Assembly (NCBI RefSeq): GCF_017916425.1
Contig: NZ_JAFMSX010000001.1
Coordinates: 620,001-684,000 of the forward strand
Direction of reading: 5' to 3'
DNA from: Nocardioides sp. SYSU D00065
GTDB taxonomy: Bacteria; Actinomycetota; Actinomycetes; Propionibacteriales; Nocardioidaceae
Length of the DNA stretch: 64,000 nt
The translations under genes and the position numbers were made by a program. Shown here one piece after another: positions 8,894 to 17,528 of this stretch. Each line of letters begins with the position of its first letter. Within the stretch, counting starts at the first letter, position 1. Under the pieces are notes generated by a model that did not search any database, was not told where the DNA came from, and was given only the letters and a program-made list of their open reading frames with translations.

Positions 8894-9574
8894 GTGAATG
8901 ATGTCGCGTTCGTCGTGCCCGTCTACAACGAGGCCTCCGTGATCGCCGACGTCATTGCCGACATCCACACGGTGACGCCGCACGTCGTGTGCGTCAACGA
9001 CGGCAGCCGGGACGGCTCCGCGCAGGCGATCGTGCAGGCCGGCGGCTACCTCGTCGACCACCCGATCAACATGGGCCAGGGGGCAGCGCTGCAGACCGGC
9101 ATCGAGTTCGCCCGGGCACTGCCGCAGATCCAGCGCTTCGTCACCTTCGACGCCGACGGGCAGCACCTCGTCGCCGACGCCGTCCGGATGCTCGACCTGC
9201 TCGAGGAGGGCGACCTGGACATCGTGCTCGGCTCCCGCTTCCTGGGCGAGACCGTCGGCGCGTCGGGAGCGAAGAAGGTGCTGCTCAAGGCAGCCGTGAA
9301 GTTCAGCAACGTCACCTCGGGCATCCGGCTCACCGACGCCCACAACGGCCTGCGCGCCTTCAACCGCCACGTCGCGGAGACGATGGAGATCACGGCCCCC
9401 GACATGACCCACGCGAGCGAGATCATCGAGCTCATCGCGGCAAACAGCTACCGCTACCGCGAGGTGCCGGTGACCATCCACTACACCGACTACTCCACCA
9501 GCAAGGGGCAGGCGAGCGTGAACGCGATCAACATCGCCGTCGACACGCTGCTGCGAAGGGTGACCCGCCAGTGA
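8894..9574 (+). CDS. Family 2 glycosyltransferase, dolichol-phosphate-mannose-synthase type
   Basis: 226 residues forming a complete GT-A domain: VVPVYNEASVIADVI at the N-terminus, VNDGSRDGS for the nucleotide site, and FDADGQH (DxD metal site, near residue 90), then SRFLGE. The set resembles DPM1-like transferases that move a sugar from GDP- or UDP-sugar to a lipid carrier. It has no membrane segment of its own, but the next gene encodes a DUF2304 membrane protein and overlaps it by four bases (GTGA). That pair is common and suggests the two act together at the membrane. The sugar and acceptor cannot be told from the sequence. Confidence 0.9.
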   Translation: MNDVAFVVPVYNEASVIADVIADIHTVTPHVVCVNDGSRDGSAQAIVQAGGYLVDHPINMGQGAALQTGIEFARALPQIQRFVTFDADGQHLVADAVRMLDLLEEGDLDIVLGSRFLGETVGASGAKKVLLKAAVKFSNVTSGIRLTDAHNGLRAFNRHVAETMEITAPDMTHASEIIELIAANSYRYREVPVTIHYTDYSTSKGQASVNAINIAVDTLLRRVTRQ

Positions 9575-10005
9575 TCGTCGTCCAGTTCCTGCTCATCGCG
9601 GCGTTCGTCTTCCTCTTCTTCGTCGCGATCCGCAGCCGCACGGCACACGGCGTCTCGGCGTCCAAGAAGCTCTTCTTCATGGCGTTCATCGCCGTCCTGG
9701 TCGTGGCCGTCCTCGCGCCCAACCTCGTCACCGAGGTGGCCAACCTCGTCGGAGTCGGCCGCGGCACCGACCTGGTGCTCTACCTCCTCGCCGTCGCCTT
9801 CGGCTTCTACGTCGTCAACGACTACCTCCGCGGCCAGGACAGCCGCCAGCAGCTGCACCGCCTCGCCAGGCGGATCGCCGTCCTGGAGGCGCTGGAGCGC
9901 TACCGACTCGACCACCGCGACGAGACCCGCCCCGCCACCGACCCGCAGGCGGAGCAGTCGCAGCAGGCCCAGCAGGCCCAGCGGGCGGACGACCGGGATG
10001 CTTGA
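9571..10005 (+). CDS. DUF2304 membrane protein, partner of the GT2 upstream
   Basis: 144 residues starting at a GTG that overlaps the previous stop. Three hydrophobic segments (about 2-18, 30-50 and 62-80) are followed by a helical, charged region (GQDSRQQLHRLARRIAVLEAL) and a Gln/Ala-rich tail (QSQQAQQAQRA). The pattern of a few helices with LFFVAIR...KKLFFMAF and then a coiled coil fits DUF2304, a family usually found next to DPM-type glycosyltransferases. It probably anchors or assists the GT2. The next gene starts inside its last codons (8-base overlap), so translation is likely coupled. Confidence 0.75.
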   Translation: MIVVQFLLIAAFVFLFFVAIRSRTAHGVSASKKLFFMAFIAVLVVAVLAPNLVTEVANLVGVGRGTDLVLYLLAVAFGFYVVNDYLRGQDSRQQLHRLARRIAVLEALERYRLDHRDETRPATDPQAEQSQQAQQAQRADDRDA

Positions 10006-10879
10006 GGTCCTGGTCCCGTTCTGGGGCGACCCGAGCCACCTGCGTGCGGCCGTCGCGAGCGTGCAGGCCCAGACCGACCCCGAGTGGCGGCTGGTCGTGG
10101 TCGACGACCACTACCCCGACCCCTCGGTGGCGCAGTTCTTCGCCGGCCTCCACGACGAGCGCATCACCTACGTCCGCAACGACGTCAACCTCGGCATCTC
10201 CGCCAACTTCGAGCGCTGCCGCCAGCTCGCGACCGGCGACCTGGTCGTGTTCCTCGGCTGCGACGACCTCCTGCACCCGACCTACGTCGAACGCGCGCGA
10301 TCGGTCCTCGCCGCCTTCCCCGGGGCGGCGATCCTCCAGCCCGGCGTGTGCGTGATCGACGGCTCGGGCAGTGAGGCGCGGCCACTGGGCGACCGGGTCA
10401 AGGACCTCCTGCGGCCCCGCGTCGCGGCGCCCACCGAGCTCTCGGGTGAGCCGCTCGCCACGAGCCTGCTGCGGGGCAACTGGCTCTACTGGCCCTCGCT
10501 GGTCTTCCGTCGCGCCTGGATCGCCGAGCGCGAGTTCCGCGTGGACCAGGACATCGTCTTGGACCTCTCCTTCGTCCTCGGCGTCGTCCGCGACGGCGGC
10601 TCGCTCGTGCTCGACCCCGAGGTGACCTTCTCCTACCGGCGCCACGCCGCCAGCCTGTCCTCGACCGCCGCGGTCGACGGGTCGCGCCTGGCCGAGGAGG
10701 GCCGCTACTTCGCCGAGGTGGCGGCCGACCTCGCACAGCACGGGTGGCCCCGCGCGGCGCGCGCGGCACGGCAGCGCTGGGTCTCGCGCCTGCACGCGCT
10801 GACCCTCGTGCCCGGGGCGCTGCGCAACCCGGCGCGCCGCGAGTCGGTGCGCCACATCTGGGCGCACGTCACGCGCTGA
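9998..10879 (+). CDS. Family 2 glycosyltransferase
   Basis: 293 residues. The N-terminal GT-A core is visible (LEVLVPFWGDPSHLRAAVASVQAQT, LVVVDDHYPD, and NVDL-type NDVNLGISANFERC), with FLGCDDLLHP in the place of the DxD metal motif near residue 88. The C-terminal part contains a YRRH motif and an arginine-rich region that may touch the membrane. It is the third gene of a tight rightward run (8894-10879) with overlapping ends. It converges with the next gene, sharing 11 bases. Probably adds one sugar to a cell-surface glycan; donor unknown. Confidence 0.88.
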   Translation: MLEVLVPFWGDPSHLRAAVASVQAQTDPEWRLVVVDDHYPDPSVAQFFAGLHDERITYVRNDVNLGISANFERCRQLATGDLVVFLGCDDLLHPTYVERARSVLAAFPGAAILQPGVCVIDGSGSEARPLGDRVKDLLRPRVAAPTELSGEPLATSLLRGNWLYWPSLVFRRAWIAEREFRVDQDIVLDLSFVLGVVRDGGSLVLDPEVTFSYRRHAASLSSTAAVDGSRLAEEGRYFAEVAADLAQHGWPRAARAARQRWVSRLHALTLVPGALRNPARRESVRHIWAHVTR

Positions 10880-11657
10880 GGGGCGACCTCCTCCGGCGCA
10901 CTCGCCGGACGGCCACGGCCACGGCCCGCAGGAGCATCAGCCGCGACCGCAGGGCAGGTACGACGCCTCGCGGCCGGTCCGGTGTCGTCTGGTTGGCGTC
11001 GTGCTGGCGACGCAGCACGACGACGTCCTCGAGGTGTCGGATGCTGCCGCGCAGGTTGCCGCACAGCGCGAGCCAGAGGTCGTGCGACTCGATGAGCAGG
11101 GACGGGAACGGCAGCACCGTGTCGAGCGCCTCTCGGCGCAGCGCCATCGCGCATCCGTAGTAGGGCCGCATCCCGGCCAGGATGCCCGCGACGTTGCGGA
11201 CGTGGCGGGTCGAGTCCGCGTCGTGCAGCACCCACTCCCCGCCGCCGAGGGGCGGGCTCAGGCGTCGTCCGGAGCCGAGCAGCACCAGGTTGCCGGCCAC
11301 GACGTCGGCCGTGGCCAGCGCCGCGACCATGGCGTCGGTGCGGCCCTCGGGCCACACGTCGTCCTGGTCGGCGAGGAACAGCAGGTCGTGGCGGCACTCA
11401 CGCAGGGCGGTCTCGAAGGTCCTCACGTAGCCCCGGTTCACGGGCGACTCGAGCAGTCGCACCCGGGCGTCGCCGATCGCGCGCACGACGGCGACGGTCT
11501 CGTCCGTCGAGGCGTCGTCGACGACCACGAGCTCGTCACCTGCGTCGAGCTGGACCAGGATGCTGCGCACCTGCTCCTCGACGTAGGCCGATCCGTTGTA
11601 GGTCGCCATGGCGACCGACACGGCCGGCCGCGAGGCTGCGACCTCAGGCAGGGACAT
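10869..11657 (-). CDS. Family 2 glycosyltransferase, rhamnosyltransferase-like
   Basis: 262 residues with SVAMATYNGSAYVEEQVRSIL, VVVDDASTDET and FLADQDDVW (DQDD at about 97-100). The last motif is typical of rhamnosyl- and related transferases of O-antigen and capsule loci. The ATG at 11657 has GGAGAGG just upstream; longer readings into the flippase gene are rejected. It starts inside the end of the flippase gene (14-base overlap), so the two are co-expressed. The C-terminus is strongly basic (RRVRRRR), suggesting contact with the membrane surface. Confidence 0.88.
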   Translation of the reverse strand: MSLPEVAASRPAVSVAMATYNGSAYVEEQVRSILVQLDAGDELVVVDDASTDETVAVVRAIGDARVRLLESPVNRGYVRTFETALRECRHDLLFLADQDDVWPEGRTDAMVAALATADVVAGNLVLLGSGRRLSPPLGGGEWVLHDADSTRHVRNVAGILAGMRPYYGCAMALRREALDTVLPFPSLLIESHDLWLALCGNLRGSIRHLEDVVVLRRQHDANQTTPDRPRGVVPALRSRLMLLRAVAVAVRRVRRRRSPLSA

Positions 11658-12942
11658 GGGCCTCTCCCGTCTCTGGCTCGAGGTTCCTGGTGCGCCCGCA
11701 GACCAGCGCGGCGACGTGGACGAGCAGACCCACTGCGGGCCCGCCGATGAGGGCGGTGACACTGCGCTGCTCGAGGGTCCCCGGCAGGAGGAGCAGGAGG
11801 ACGGTCGAGGCCGTCGCGACCAGCCACCCGCCGAGGAAGATCGCGTGCCGGTTGGTCGCCTGGCACGTGGCGCCGGTGACCGTCAGGACGGCCAACTCGG
11901 TGGCGGACAGGGTCAGCAGGGCCAGGACCCAGCCAGCGACCCGGTAGTCGGCGCCGAAGATCGTCGTCATCAGCCACGGCCCGACCGCCCACGCCAGCAG
12001 GCTGCCGAGCACGCCAATCGCAGTGATGGCGGCGATGACGAGCACGAGCGCACGACCGAAGCGCCGGCCGGCGTGCACGAGGTAGGACACCGCGATGCCC
12101 TGCACCGCGTTCAGCGGGATGAGCAGCGGCGCGCGGGTCAGCTGGATCGCCAGCAGGAGCGGCGCTGCGGCGCGGTAGCCCGCGGGCGCGGTCGTCGCCG
12201 CCAGGATCACCGGGAAGCCGACGACCACCGCGGCGGCGGACGCCTGCGCGAGCATCGACTGGGCGACGCGCCGAGCGAGCACGCCGCCGGCGCAGTCGGT
12301 CGCCGCACCCATCACGGGGCGGACACGTGGCGCGAGCAGGAGGACCAGCAGCACCGCGAGGGCAGCGACCGTCGACCCGGCGACCAGGCCCAGCAGGCCG
12401 GCACCCGCCAGCGCGACCACGACGGTGAGCCCGAGGCGAGCCGATGCCTCCGCGCCGATCACGGTCGCGCTGGCCGACCACTGGCGGCGCCCCGTGAGGC
12501 CGCCGACGGCGGTCGAGTGGAAGGCGTAGCCCCACACGCCCAGGCCGAGCAGCAGGGCGACGGGCCACGCGTCGCCCAGCCCCGCCCCGACTCCGAGCAA
12601 CCGCTTGTGCCAGGCCAGGGCGAAGACGCCGACCGGCACCGCGCACACGACCGAGGCGGCCGCGGCGACCCGCCAGAGGCTCGGCCCCACCGCATGCCCG
12701 TCCCGCTGCGCGGCGGCCGTCGACCGGGTGACCTCGGTGGCGAGTCCGGACAGCAGGCCGTAGGCGAAGAACAGCACCGACAGGATCGTGAGGAAGTGGG
12801 CGGCCGCGTCCGTCGGGAGCCGGTGGGTGGCGATCCACATGACGACGTAGCTCGTCAGTGCCGAGGCCCCGGCCGCCACGGCGACCAGCACGGCGGCACG
12901 ACCACGCTCCGCAGGCGCCGCCGCCACGCCCCGTCGTTCCAT
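11644..12942 (-). CDS. Polysaccharide flippase-like membrane protein (MOP superfamily)
   Basis: 432 residues, almost entirely hydrophobic with about 12 predicted helices. The overall design (paired helices, GxLTG-type loop near residue 155, amphipathic positively charged loops) matches Wzx/MurJ-like lipid-linked oligosaccharide flippases of the MOP superfamily. Expected role: moving lipid-linked glycan from inner to outer leaflet. It is first in a leftward pair with the DQDD glycosyltransferase and shares a compact symmetrical promoter with the divergent gene at 12965. Assignment rests on topology and context, not on a single invariant motif. Confidence 0.75.
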   Translation of the reverse strand: MERRGVAAAPAERGRAAVLVAVAAGASALTSYVVMWIATHRLPTDAAAHFLTILSVLFFAYGLLSGLATEVTRSTAAAQRDGHAVGPSLWRVAAAASVVCAVPVGVFALAWHKRLLGVGAGLGDAWPVALLLGLGVWGYAFHSTAVGGLTGRRQWSASATVIGAEASARLGLTVVVALAGAGLLGLVAGSTVAALAVLLVLLLAPRVRPVMGAATDCAGGVLARRVAQSMLAQASAAAVVVGFPVILAATTAPAGYRAAAPLLLAIQLTRAPLLIPLNAVQGIAVSYLVHAGRRFGRALVLVIAAITAIGVLGSLLAWAVGPWLMTTIFGADYRVAGWVLALLTLSATELAVLTVTGATCQATNRHAIFLGGWLVATASTVLLLLLPGTLEQRSVTALIGGPAVGLLVHVAALVCGRTRNLEPETGEAHVPA

Positions 12943-12949
12943 CGACGCC

Positions 12950-12956
12950 TACTCTA
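12950..12956. promoter_or_regulatory. Symmetrical bidirectional promoter
   Basis: The seven bases TACTCTA read TAGAGTA on the other strand, so overlapping -10 hexamers face both ways. The plus hexamer TACTCT ends nine bases before ATG 12965; the minus hexamer TAGAGT ends eight bases before ATG 12942. The whole intergenic gap is 22 bases, so both transcripts would be leaderless. Confidence 0.6.
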
Positions 12957-12964
12957 GTCGCGCC

Positions 12965-13873
12965 ATGACCACCTCCCACCGCACCGCTGCCGTGATCACG
13001 GCCTACCAGCCCGGCGAGACGTTGACGACCGCGGTGCGCTCCGTGGTCGGCCAGGTCGCGCACGTCGTCGTCGTCGACGACGGCTCGAGCGATGCAGCCG
13101 CGGTCCTCGCGGAGTGCGCCGCCCTCGGCGCGAGGGTCCTCAGCCACGGCGCCAACCGCGGCATCGGCGCGGCGCTCAACACCGGGATCGGTGCGGCCCG
13201 CGCGGCGGACCCCACCCTCACCCACGTGCTCACCCTCGATCAGGACTCCGAGGTTCCCGACGGCTTCCTGGCCGGCCTGGCGGCTGCCGAGCGGGCTGCC
13301 CGCGAGGCGGGGATGCGCGTGGGGATGACGTCCCCGGGGACGATCACGACGGTTCGGCGAGGAGGTACCGACAACGCCGACGTCTTCCGGCCCGGCGGCG
13401 AGCCGATCCAGTCCGGGCTGCTGCTGCCCGTGGCGACCCTGGACGCGGTGGGTGACTTCGACGAGTCGCTGGTGATCGACGGCGTCGACAGCGACTACTG
13501 GCTCCGCGCGCTCGACGTGGGCCTGACCGCGGTCGTCGCGCCCGGCGTGTCCCTCGACCACCGGCTCGGGCAGCCGCTCGTCACCGGTGGCGGCATCCGG
13601 CTGCCCTTCGTGGTGGCCAGCCAGTTCCGCTACTACTACCAGTGGCGCAACCTCGTGCGGGTCGTGCGCCGCCACGGCCGCCGCCACCCGCGCTGGGCGG
13701 CTGGCGCCGTCGTACGCGCTGCGCGCCACCTCGCCATCGTGACCGTGCTGGCACCCGGCCGCGGCGCCAGGCTCCGCAACGCCGGCGCGGGTGTGCGGGC
13801 CGGGCTGCGTGGCGAGCATGGACTGCGACCGCCTCGTACGGCCGGTTCATCGACGCACCGGCCGCGCCGGTAA
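12965..13873 (+). CDS. Family 2 glycosyltransferase, rhamnosyltransferase-like
   Basis: 302 residues. Recognisable GT2 elements are AAVITAYQPGETL, VVVVDDGSSD, NRGIGAALNTGI and LTLDQDSEVP (DQDS at about 92-95), followed by an acceptor-side region with GVDSDYWLRAL and SLDHRLGQP. This order is close to RfbF/RhlC-type rhamnosyltransferases, where the H of SLDH and the SDYWLR stretch are recurrent. The C-terminus is basic (RRHGRRHPR). It is transcribed away from the flippase and is followed at 11 bases by a GT-C-like gene with its own promoter overlapping its end. Confidence 0.88.
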   Translation: MTTSHRTAAVITAYQPGETLTTAVRSVVGQVAHVVVVDDGSSDAAAVLAECAALGARVLSHGANRGIGAALNTGIGAARAADPTLTHVLTLDQDSEVPDGFLAGLAAAERAAREAGMRVGMTSPGTITTVRRGGTDNADVFRPGGEPIQSGLLLPVATLDAVGDFDESLVIDGVDSDYWLRALDVGLTAVVAPGVSLDHRLGQPLVTGGGIRLPFVVASQFRYYYQWRNLVRVVRRHGRRHPRWAAGAVVRAARHLAIVTVLAPGRGARLRNAGAGVRAGLRGEHGLRPPRTAGSSTHRPRR

Positions 13874-13876
13874 GGT
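13871..13876 (+). promoter_or_regulatory. -10 element TAAGGT before the GT-C-like gene
   Basis: TAAGGT overlaps the stop codon of the upstream glycosyltransferase (TAA at 13871) and ends seven bases before ATG 13884. It suggests an internal promoter giving a leaderless mRNA. Confidence 0.4.
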
Positions 13877-13883
13877 GCGCCGC

Positions 13884-15215
13884 ATGAAGGCACGAGACGT
13901 CGGGAGGCGTTTCGGGCGCGCGAATGCACTGGTGGTCGCGATGATCGTCGTGCTGTCCGGCTTGCTCGTGGGCCTGCACGTCGACGGCTACACCAAGCTC
14001 AGCCCGGTCGACGAGCTCCAGCACATCGACTACCTCGACCGTGCGCCGGGCCACCCCTCCCCCACCGACCGCGTCGGACAGTTCGCCATGCACCAGCAGC
14101 TGTGCCGGGGCATGGACTTCGAGGGCTTCGGGCCCCCGGGATGCGTGCGCGGGAGGCTCGACCCCGACAACTTCCAGGAGCGCGGCTACAACACCGCCTC
14201 CATCTACACGCCGCTCTACTACACCGCGACCAAGGTCGTCGCCAGCGGCATCGAGTTGGTCACCCCCGCCGACGACCTCGTGACGTCCGGACGTCTCGTC
14301 GGCGGCTTCTGGCTCGCGCTGGGCGCCCTGCTGCTCTTCGCCGCGGGACGTCGCCGCGGCCTCGACCGGGGCCCCCTCGCCGCCATCTGCGTGCTGCTGG
14401 TCTCCGGACCGGCCCTGCTCTACCCGTCATCCACCATCGCGCCCGACGCGACCGCTTTGGCCCTCAGCGCTGGTCTGGTCCTGGCGCTGACCTGGGTCGA
14501 GGAGAGACCCACGAAGCGGCGCATCGCGGTGCTCGTCCTGATCGCGACGATCGCCCCGCTCGTGAAGATGACCTACCTGTGCAGCGTGGCCGTGGTCGCC
14601 CTCTACCTCCTGATCCGGTGGCTGCGCGGGCTGCAGCGCGGCGAGCGGGCGCACTGGCCCCTCGTCACGGGCGCCGTCGCTGCGGTCACCGCGCTCGCCG
14701 GCACCTTCGCGTGGACGTCGTACGTCTCCTCGATGCCGCAGATCTCCGACGAGGCCCTCCCCGACATGGCCACCAGGTTCCAGGTGGGCGCGTTCCCCTG
14801 GTACGGCATCGGTGACAGCCTCTTCGTCCTGCTGCAGCCGCTGAGCAACCCGTGGGTGCTGGTCGGCACACCGCAGCTGGTCGTGCTCGCCTGCACGCTC
14901 GGCACGCTCACGGTGACCGCGGGCACGGTGGCGACCGCCATCTTCGGCGTCGGGCAGGAGCGCGAGCAGGACCTCGCCCGCGCGACGATCATCAGCGGCA
15001 TCGCCTGCAGCATCGGCCTCATCGTGATCTCCTACGTCACGAGCGGGTCCTACATCCCACTGCCGAGCCGTTACGGCATGGCGCTGATCGCCCCGCTGGC
15101 TCTGAGCACCGTCGCGTGCGTGCGCACCCGCACCAGCTCGGCCATCCTCTGGGGGATCGCGGCGGCATCGCTGGTGCTGACGCTCTGGCGCCTGGTCGAC
15201 CTCAACCTCGCCTGA
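13884..15215 (+). CDS. Multi-pass membrane protein, GT-C glycosyltransferase-like
   Basis: 443 residues with about 10-11 hydrophobic helices. After the first helix a large outside loop begins with SPVDELQHIDYLDRAPG; an acidic DE pair in the first loop followed by H is the hallmark of GT-C enzymes (PMT, ArnT, DUF2142-type), which use lipid-phosphate sugars as donors. The same loop holds two cysteines (C of QQLC and of PPGC) that may form a disulfide. The first gene of the block could make its lipid-sugar donor. The specific family is not certain, so the functional call is an inference from topology and the DE motif. Confidence 0.6.
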   Translation: MKARDVGRRFGRANALVVAMIVVLSGLLVGLHVDGYTKLSPVDELQHIDYLDRAPGHPSPTDRVGQFAMHQQLCRGMDFEGFGPPGCVRGRLDPDNFQERGYNTASIYTPLYYTATKVVASGIELVTPADDLVTSGRLVGGFWLALGALLLFAAGRRRGLDRGPLAAICVLLVSGPALLYPSSTIAPDATALALSAGLVLALTWVEERPTKRRIAVLVLIATIAPLVKMTYLCSVAVVALYLLIRWLRGLQRGERAHWPLVTGAVAAVTALAGTFAWTSYVSSMPQISDEALPDMATRFQVGAFPWYGIGDSLFVLLQPLSNPWVLVGTPQLVVLACTLGTLTVTAGTVATAIFGVGQEREQDLARATIISGIACSIGLIVISYVTSGSYIPLPSRYGMALIAPLALSTVACVRTRTSSAILWGIAAASLVLTLWRLVDLNLA

Positions 15216-15369
15216 GCAGGGTCCGCCCGGCCCCGCGGAGAGCGTCCCGAGGCCCGGCCGGCCGGCAGGCCCGGCAGGCCCGTCGGGTGTGGAACGCGAA
15301 GGCAGGGAGGACGGGTCGCCGATGCCCATGCCCGGCCCGCCCGAGGTGCTGGGCGACGGCTGAGGGCCG

Positions 15370-17028
15370 TCAGGCCTCCGGCGACCTGCGGCCCCGGCGC
15401 CGACCGCTCGTCCGGGACGTCTCGTGCAGCTGCACGTCGAGCACCCGGTGCGGGTCGAGCATCGGCGCGGCGAGCCCCGGCGGGGTGTAGCGGTCGACGT
15501 CGGGCACGCCCCAGCGGCGTACGACGAAGTGCCGCTCCCACGCCTCCACCGTGCCGTCGCGCGTCTGCGACTCGAAGTGGAAGAGCTCGCAGTTGGCCAC
15601 CCAGACCGTGCGGAGGCCGTGGTGGGCGATCTTGTAGCAGAAGTCCACGTCGTTGAAGTTCGACGGCAGCGCCTCGGTGAACCCGCCGATCGCGACGAAC
15701 ACCTCGCGCCGCACGGCGGCGCACGCGGCGGTCACGCCGGTGACCTCGCGGTTGACCGCGAGCTCGCCGAACGGCCCGGGGTCCTGGCGGGTGCGGAAGC
15801 GGAACGGGTGGTGGTAGTGCTTGTTCCAGTAGCCGTGACCGGCGTGCTGGATCGAGCTGTCGCTGAAGTAGAGCTTGGCTCCGGTCAGGCCGACGTCGGG
15901 CTCGTCGAGCGGGCCGACGAGGTTCTCCAGCCAGCGCTCGCTGATCACCTCCACGTCGTCGTTGAGGAACACCAGCCGCTCGCCCGTCGCGTGCAGGGCG
16001 CCGACGTTGCACTTCTCGGAGAAGTTGAACGGCTTGTCGAACTCGACCAGCACCAGCTTGTCGCCGGCGATCTCCCGCAGCCGCTCCAGCACCTCGGGCG
16101 GGGTCGGGGTGTCGTGGACGACCACGACCTCGACGTCGTCGTGGTCGGTGCGCGTCAGCGCGGAGCGCACGGTCTCCTCGACGAGCACCCGGCGCTCACC
16201 GAAGACGAGCGCGGAGCTGCCGAGGGTCGGGATCACGATCGAGACCCGCACCAAGGGGTCGAGGTCGCGCTGGATGACGTAGCGGCCGGGCTCGGCGCCC
16301 TGCTCGACGCGCCCGCGGATGCCGAGGCGGTCGAGCTGGTCCTGCACGGCGCGCTGCCCGGCGATCGTCGCGTAGGGCTTGGCGCCGATGTCCGCGGCGG
16401 CGGAGCCTGCGATCGCACGCCAGTGGTAGAGCACCCGGGCCACGTGGACCACGCGCCGCGCGCGCTCGCTGACCCGCAGCGCGAGGTCGTGGTCCTGGGA
16501 CCCGTCGTAGCCCTCGCGGAGGCCGCCAACCTCGCGCACCAGGGAGGTGCGCATCACCGACAGGTGCGAGGTGTACATCTGCCCGCGCAGCCGCTCGGGA
16601 GACCAGTCGGGCTTGCGGAACGGCGAGTGCAGCGTGCCGTCGGCGTCGGCCTTGTCCTCGTCGGAGTAGAGGTAGTCGACGTCGGGCTGGTCGGCGATGT
16701 GGCGCGCCATGACAGCCAGCGCGTCGGGGGTGAGCAGGTCGTCGTGGTCGACGAACGCGAGGAACTCCCCCCGTGCCGCCTCGACACCGTCGTTGGTCGC
16801 CCGGACGATGTGCCCGTTGTCGGCGCGCTCGACGAGTCGGATCCGGTCGTCGGTCGCGGCCTGCTCGCGGATCCAGTCGCGCACCTGGGGCGACGGGGAC
16901 GCGTCGTCGACCAGCACCCACTCCCAGTCGGGGAGCTCCTGTGCCAGCACCGAGGCGAAGGTCTCCTGGAAGACCTCGAGCGGTGGGTCGTAGACGGGGG
17001 TGACGATCGAGAAGAGCGGTGCGCTCAT
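15370..17028 (-). CDS. Glycosyltransferase with two GT2 domains
   Basis: 552 residues. Domain 1 (about 1-200): FSIVTPVYDPPLEVFQETF, WVLVDDASPSP, FVDHDDLLTP (DHDD). Domain 2 (about 255-500): VSIVIPTLGSS, then NFSEKCNVGA and FLNDDVEVIS (NDDV), with DVDFCYKI and H-x-E in the acceptor region (LFHFES). This twin-GT2 layout is seen in actinobacterial and cyanobacterial surface-glycan loci and could add two sugars or make a disaccharide repeat. Its start overlaps the stop of the coiled-coil gene (ATGA), so the pair is translationally coupled. It faces leftward into a 154-base GC-rich gap that contains no gene. Confidence 0.88.
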   Translation of the reverse strand: MSAPLFSIVTPVYDPPLEVFQETFASVLAQELPDWEWVLVDDASPSPQVRDWIREQAATDDRIRLVERADNGHIVRATNDGVEAARGEFLAFVDHDDLLTPDALAVMARHIADQPDVDYLYSDEDKADADGTLHSPFRKPDWSPERLRGQMYTSHLSVMRTSLVREVGGLREGYDGSQDHDLALRVSERARRVVHVARVLYHWRAIAGSAAADIGAKPYATIAGQRAVQDQLDRLGIRGRVEQGAEPGRYVIQRDLDPLVRVSIVIPTLGSSALVFGERRVLVEETVRSALTRTDHDDVEVVVVHDTPTPPEVLERLREIAGDKLVLVEFDKPFNFSEKCNVGALHATGERLVFLNDDVEVISERWLENLVGPLDEPDVGLTGAKLYFSDSSIQHAGHGYWNKHYHHPFRFRTRQDPGPFGELAVNREVTGVTAACAAVRREVFVAIGGFTEALPSNFNDVDFCYKIAHHGLRTVWVANCELFHFESQTRDGTVEAWERHFVVRRWGVPDVDRYTPPGLAAPMLDPHRVLDVQLHETSRTSGRRRGRRSPEA

Positions 17029-17426
17029 CGCGCCCGTCCCCGCAGGCGGCGGGCCACCCGGCGGGCGAGCGAGGGGCGGGCGGTCTCGAGATCCTGCACC
17101 CGCGAGGTGAGGGCCGCGTTGCGCTTGCGGACGGTCTCGAGGCGCGACCGCAGCTCGACGATGCGCTTCTGCTGCGCCTTCTTGACAGAGGCGAGCCGCG
17201 CGGCCCGCGCCGAGACCCGTCGCAGGTCGGCGGTGAGCCGGAGGATGTCGGCGTTCTGGCGGCCGATCTCGGCCTCGATGCCGACCACGTGGTCGCGGCT
17301 GACGAGCGCCGCCTGACGCGCCCTCAGCAGCTCGCGCTCGAGCTCCTCGACCCGCTGCGCGAGCCCTGCTGCCGCCGCGTCCCCCGTGACCAGGCCGGTG
17401 GCCTGGCCCTGCTGCTCGTCACCCAT
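17025..17426 (-). CDS. Coiled-coil protein coupled to the twin-domain GT
   Basis: 133 residues, nearly all heptad-like helix from about 20 to 112 (RVEELERELLRARQ, EIGRQNADILRLTADLRRV, RIVELRSRLETVRKRNAALTSRVQDLE), ending in a basic ARRVARRLRGRAR tail. No enzyme motif or membrane helix is present. It overlaps the glycosyltransferase at 15370-17028 by four bases and probably scaffolds it or sets chain length, as coiled-coil partners do for some polysaccharide polymerases; this is inference. GGGAG lies just upstream of the ATG, and a TAGCCT hexamer further upstream could be its promoter. Confidence 0.65.
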   Translation of the reverse strand: MGDEQQGQATGLVTGDAAAAGLAQRVEELERELLRARQAALVSRDHVVGIEAEIGRQNADILRLTADLRRVSARAARLASVKKAQQKRIVELRSRLETVRKRNAALTSRVQDLETARPSLARRVARRLRGRAR

Positions 17427-17528
17427 CGTGCTCCCGTCCGTGTCCCTGCCGTCGTTGCTGCGACGCGCGTGCGTCGGCGCTCGAGGCTACCGCAGTGGCC
17501 GCGGTCCCCCGGTCCGGCCGCGCGCACC

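Noticed and set aside
8894..17426. Insertion sequence or phage integrase bringing in the glycan block
   Set aside because: No transposase, integrase, terminal inverted repeat or tRNA-end duplication was found at either edge.
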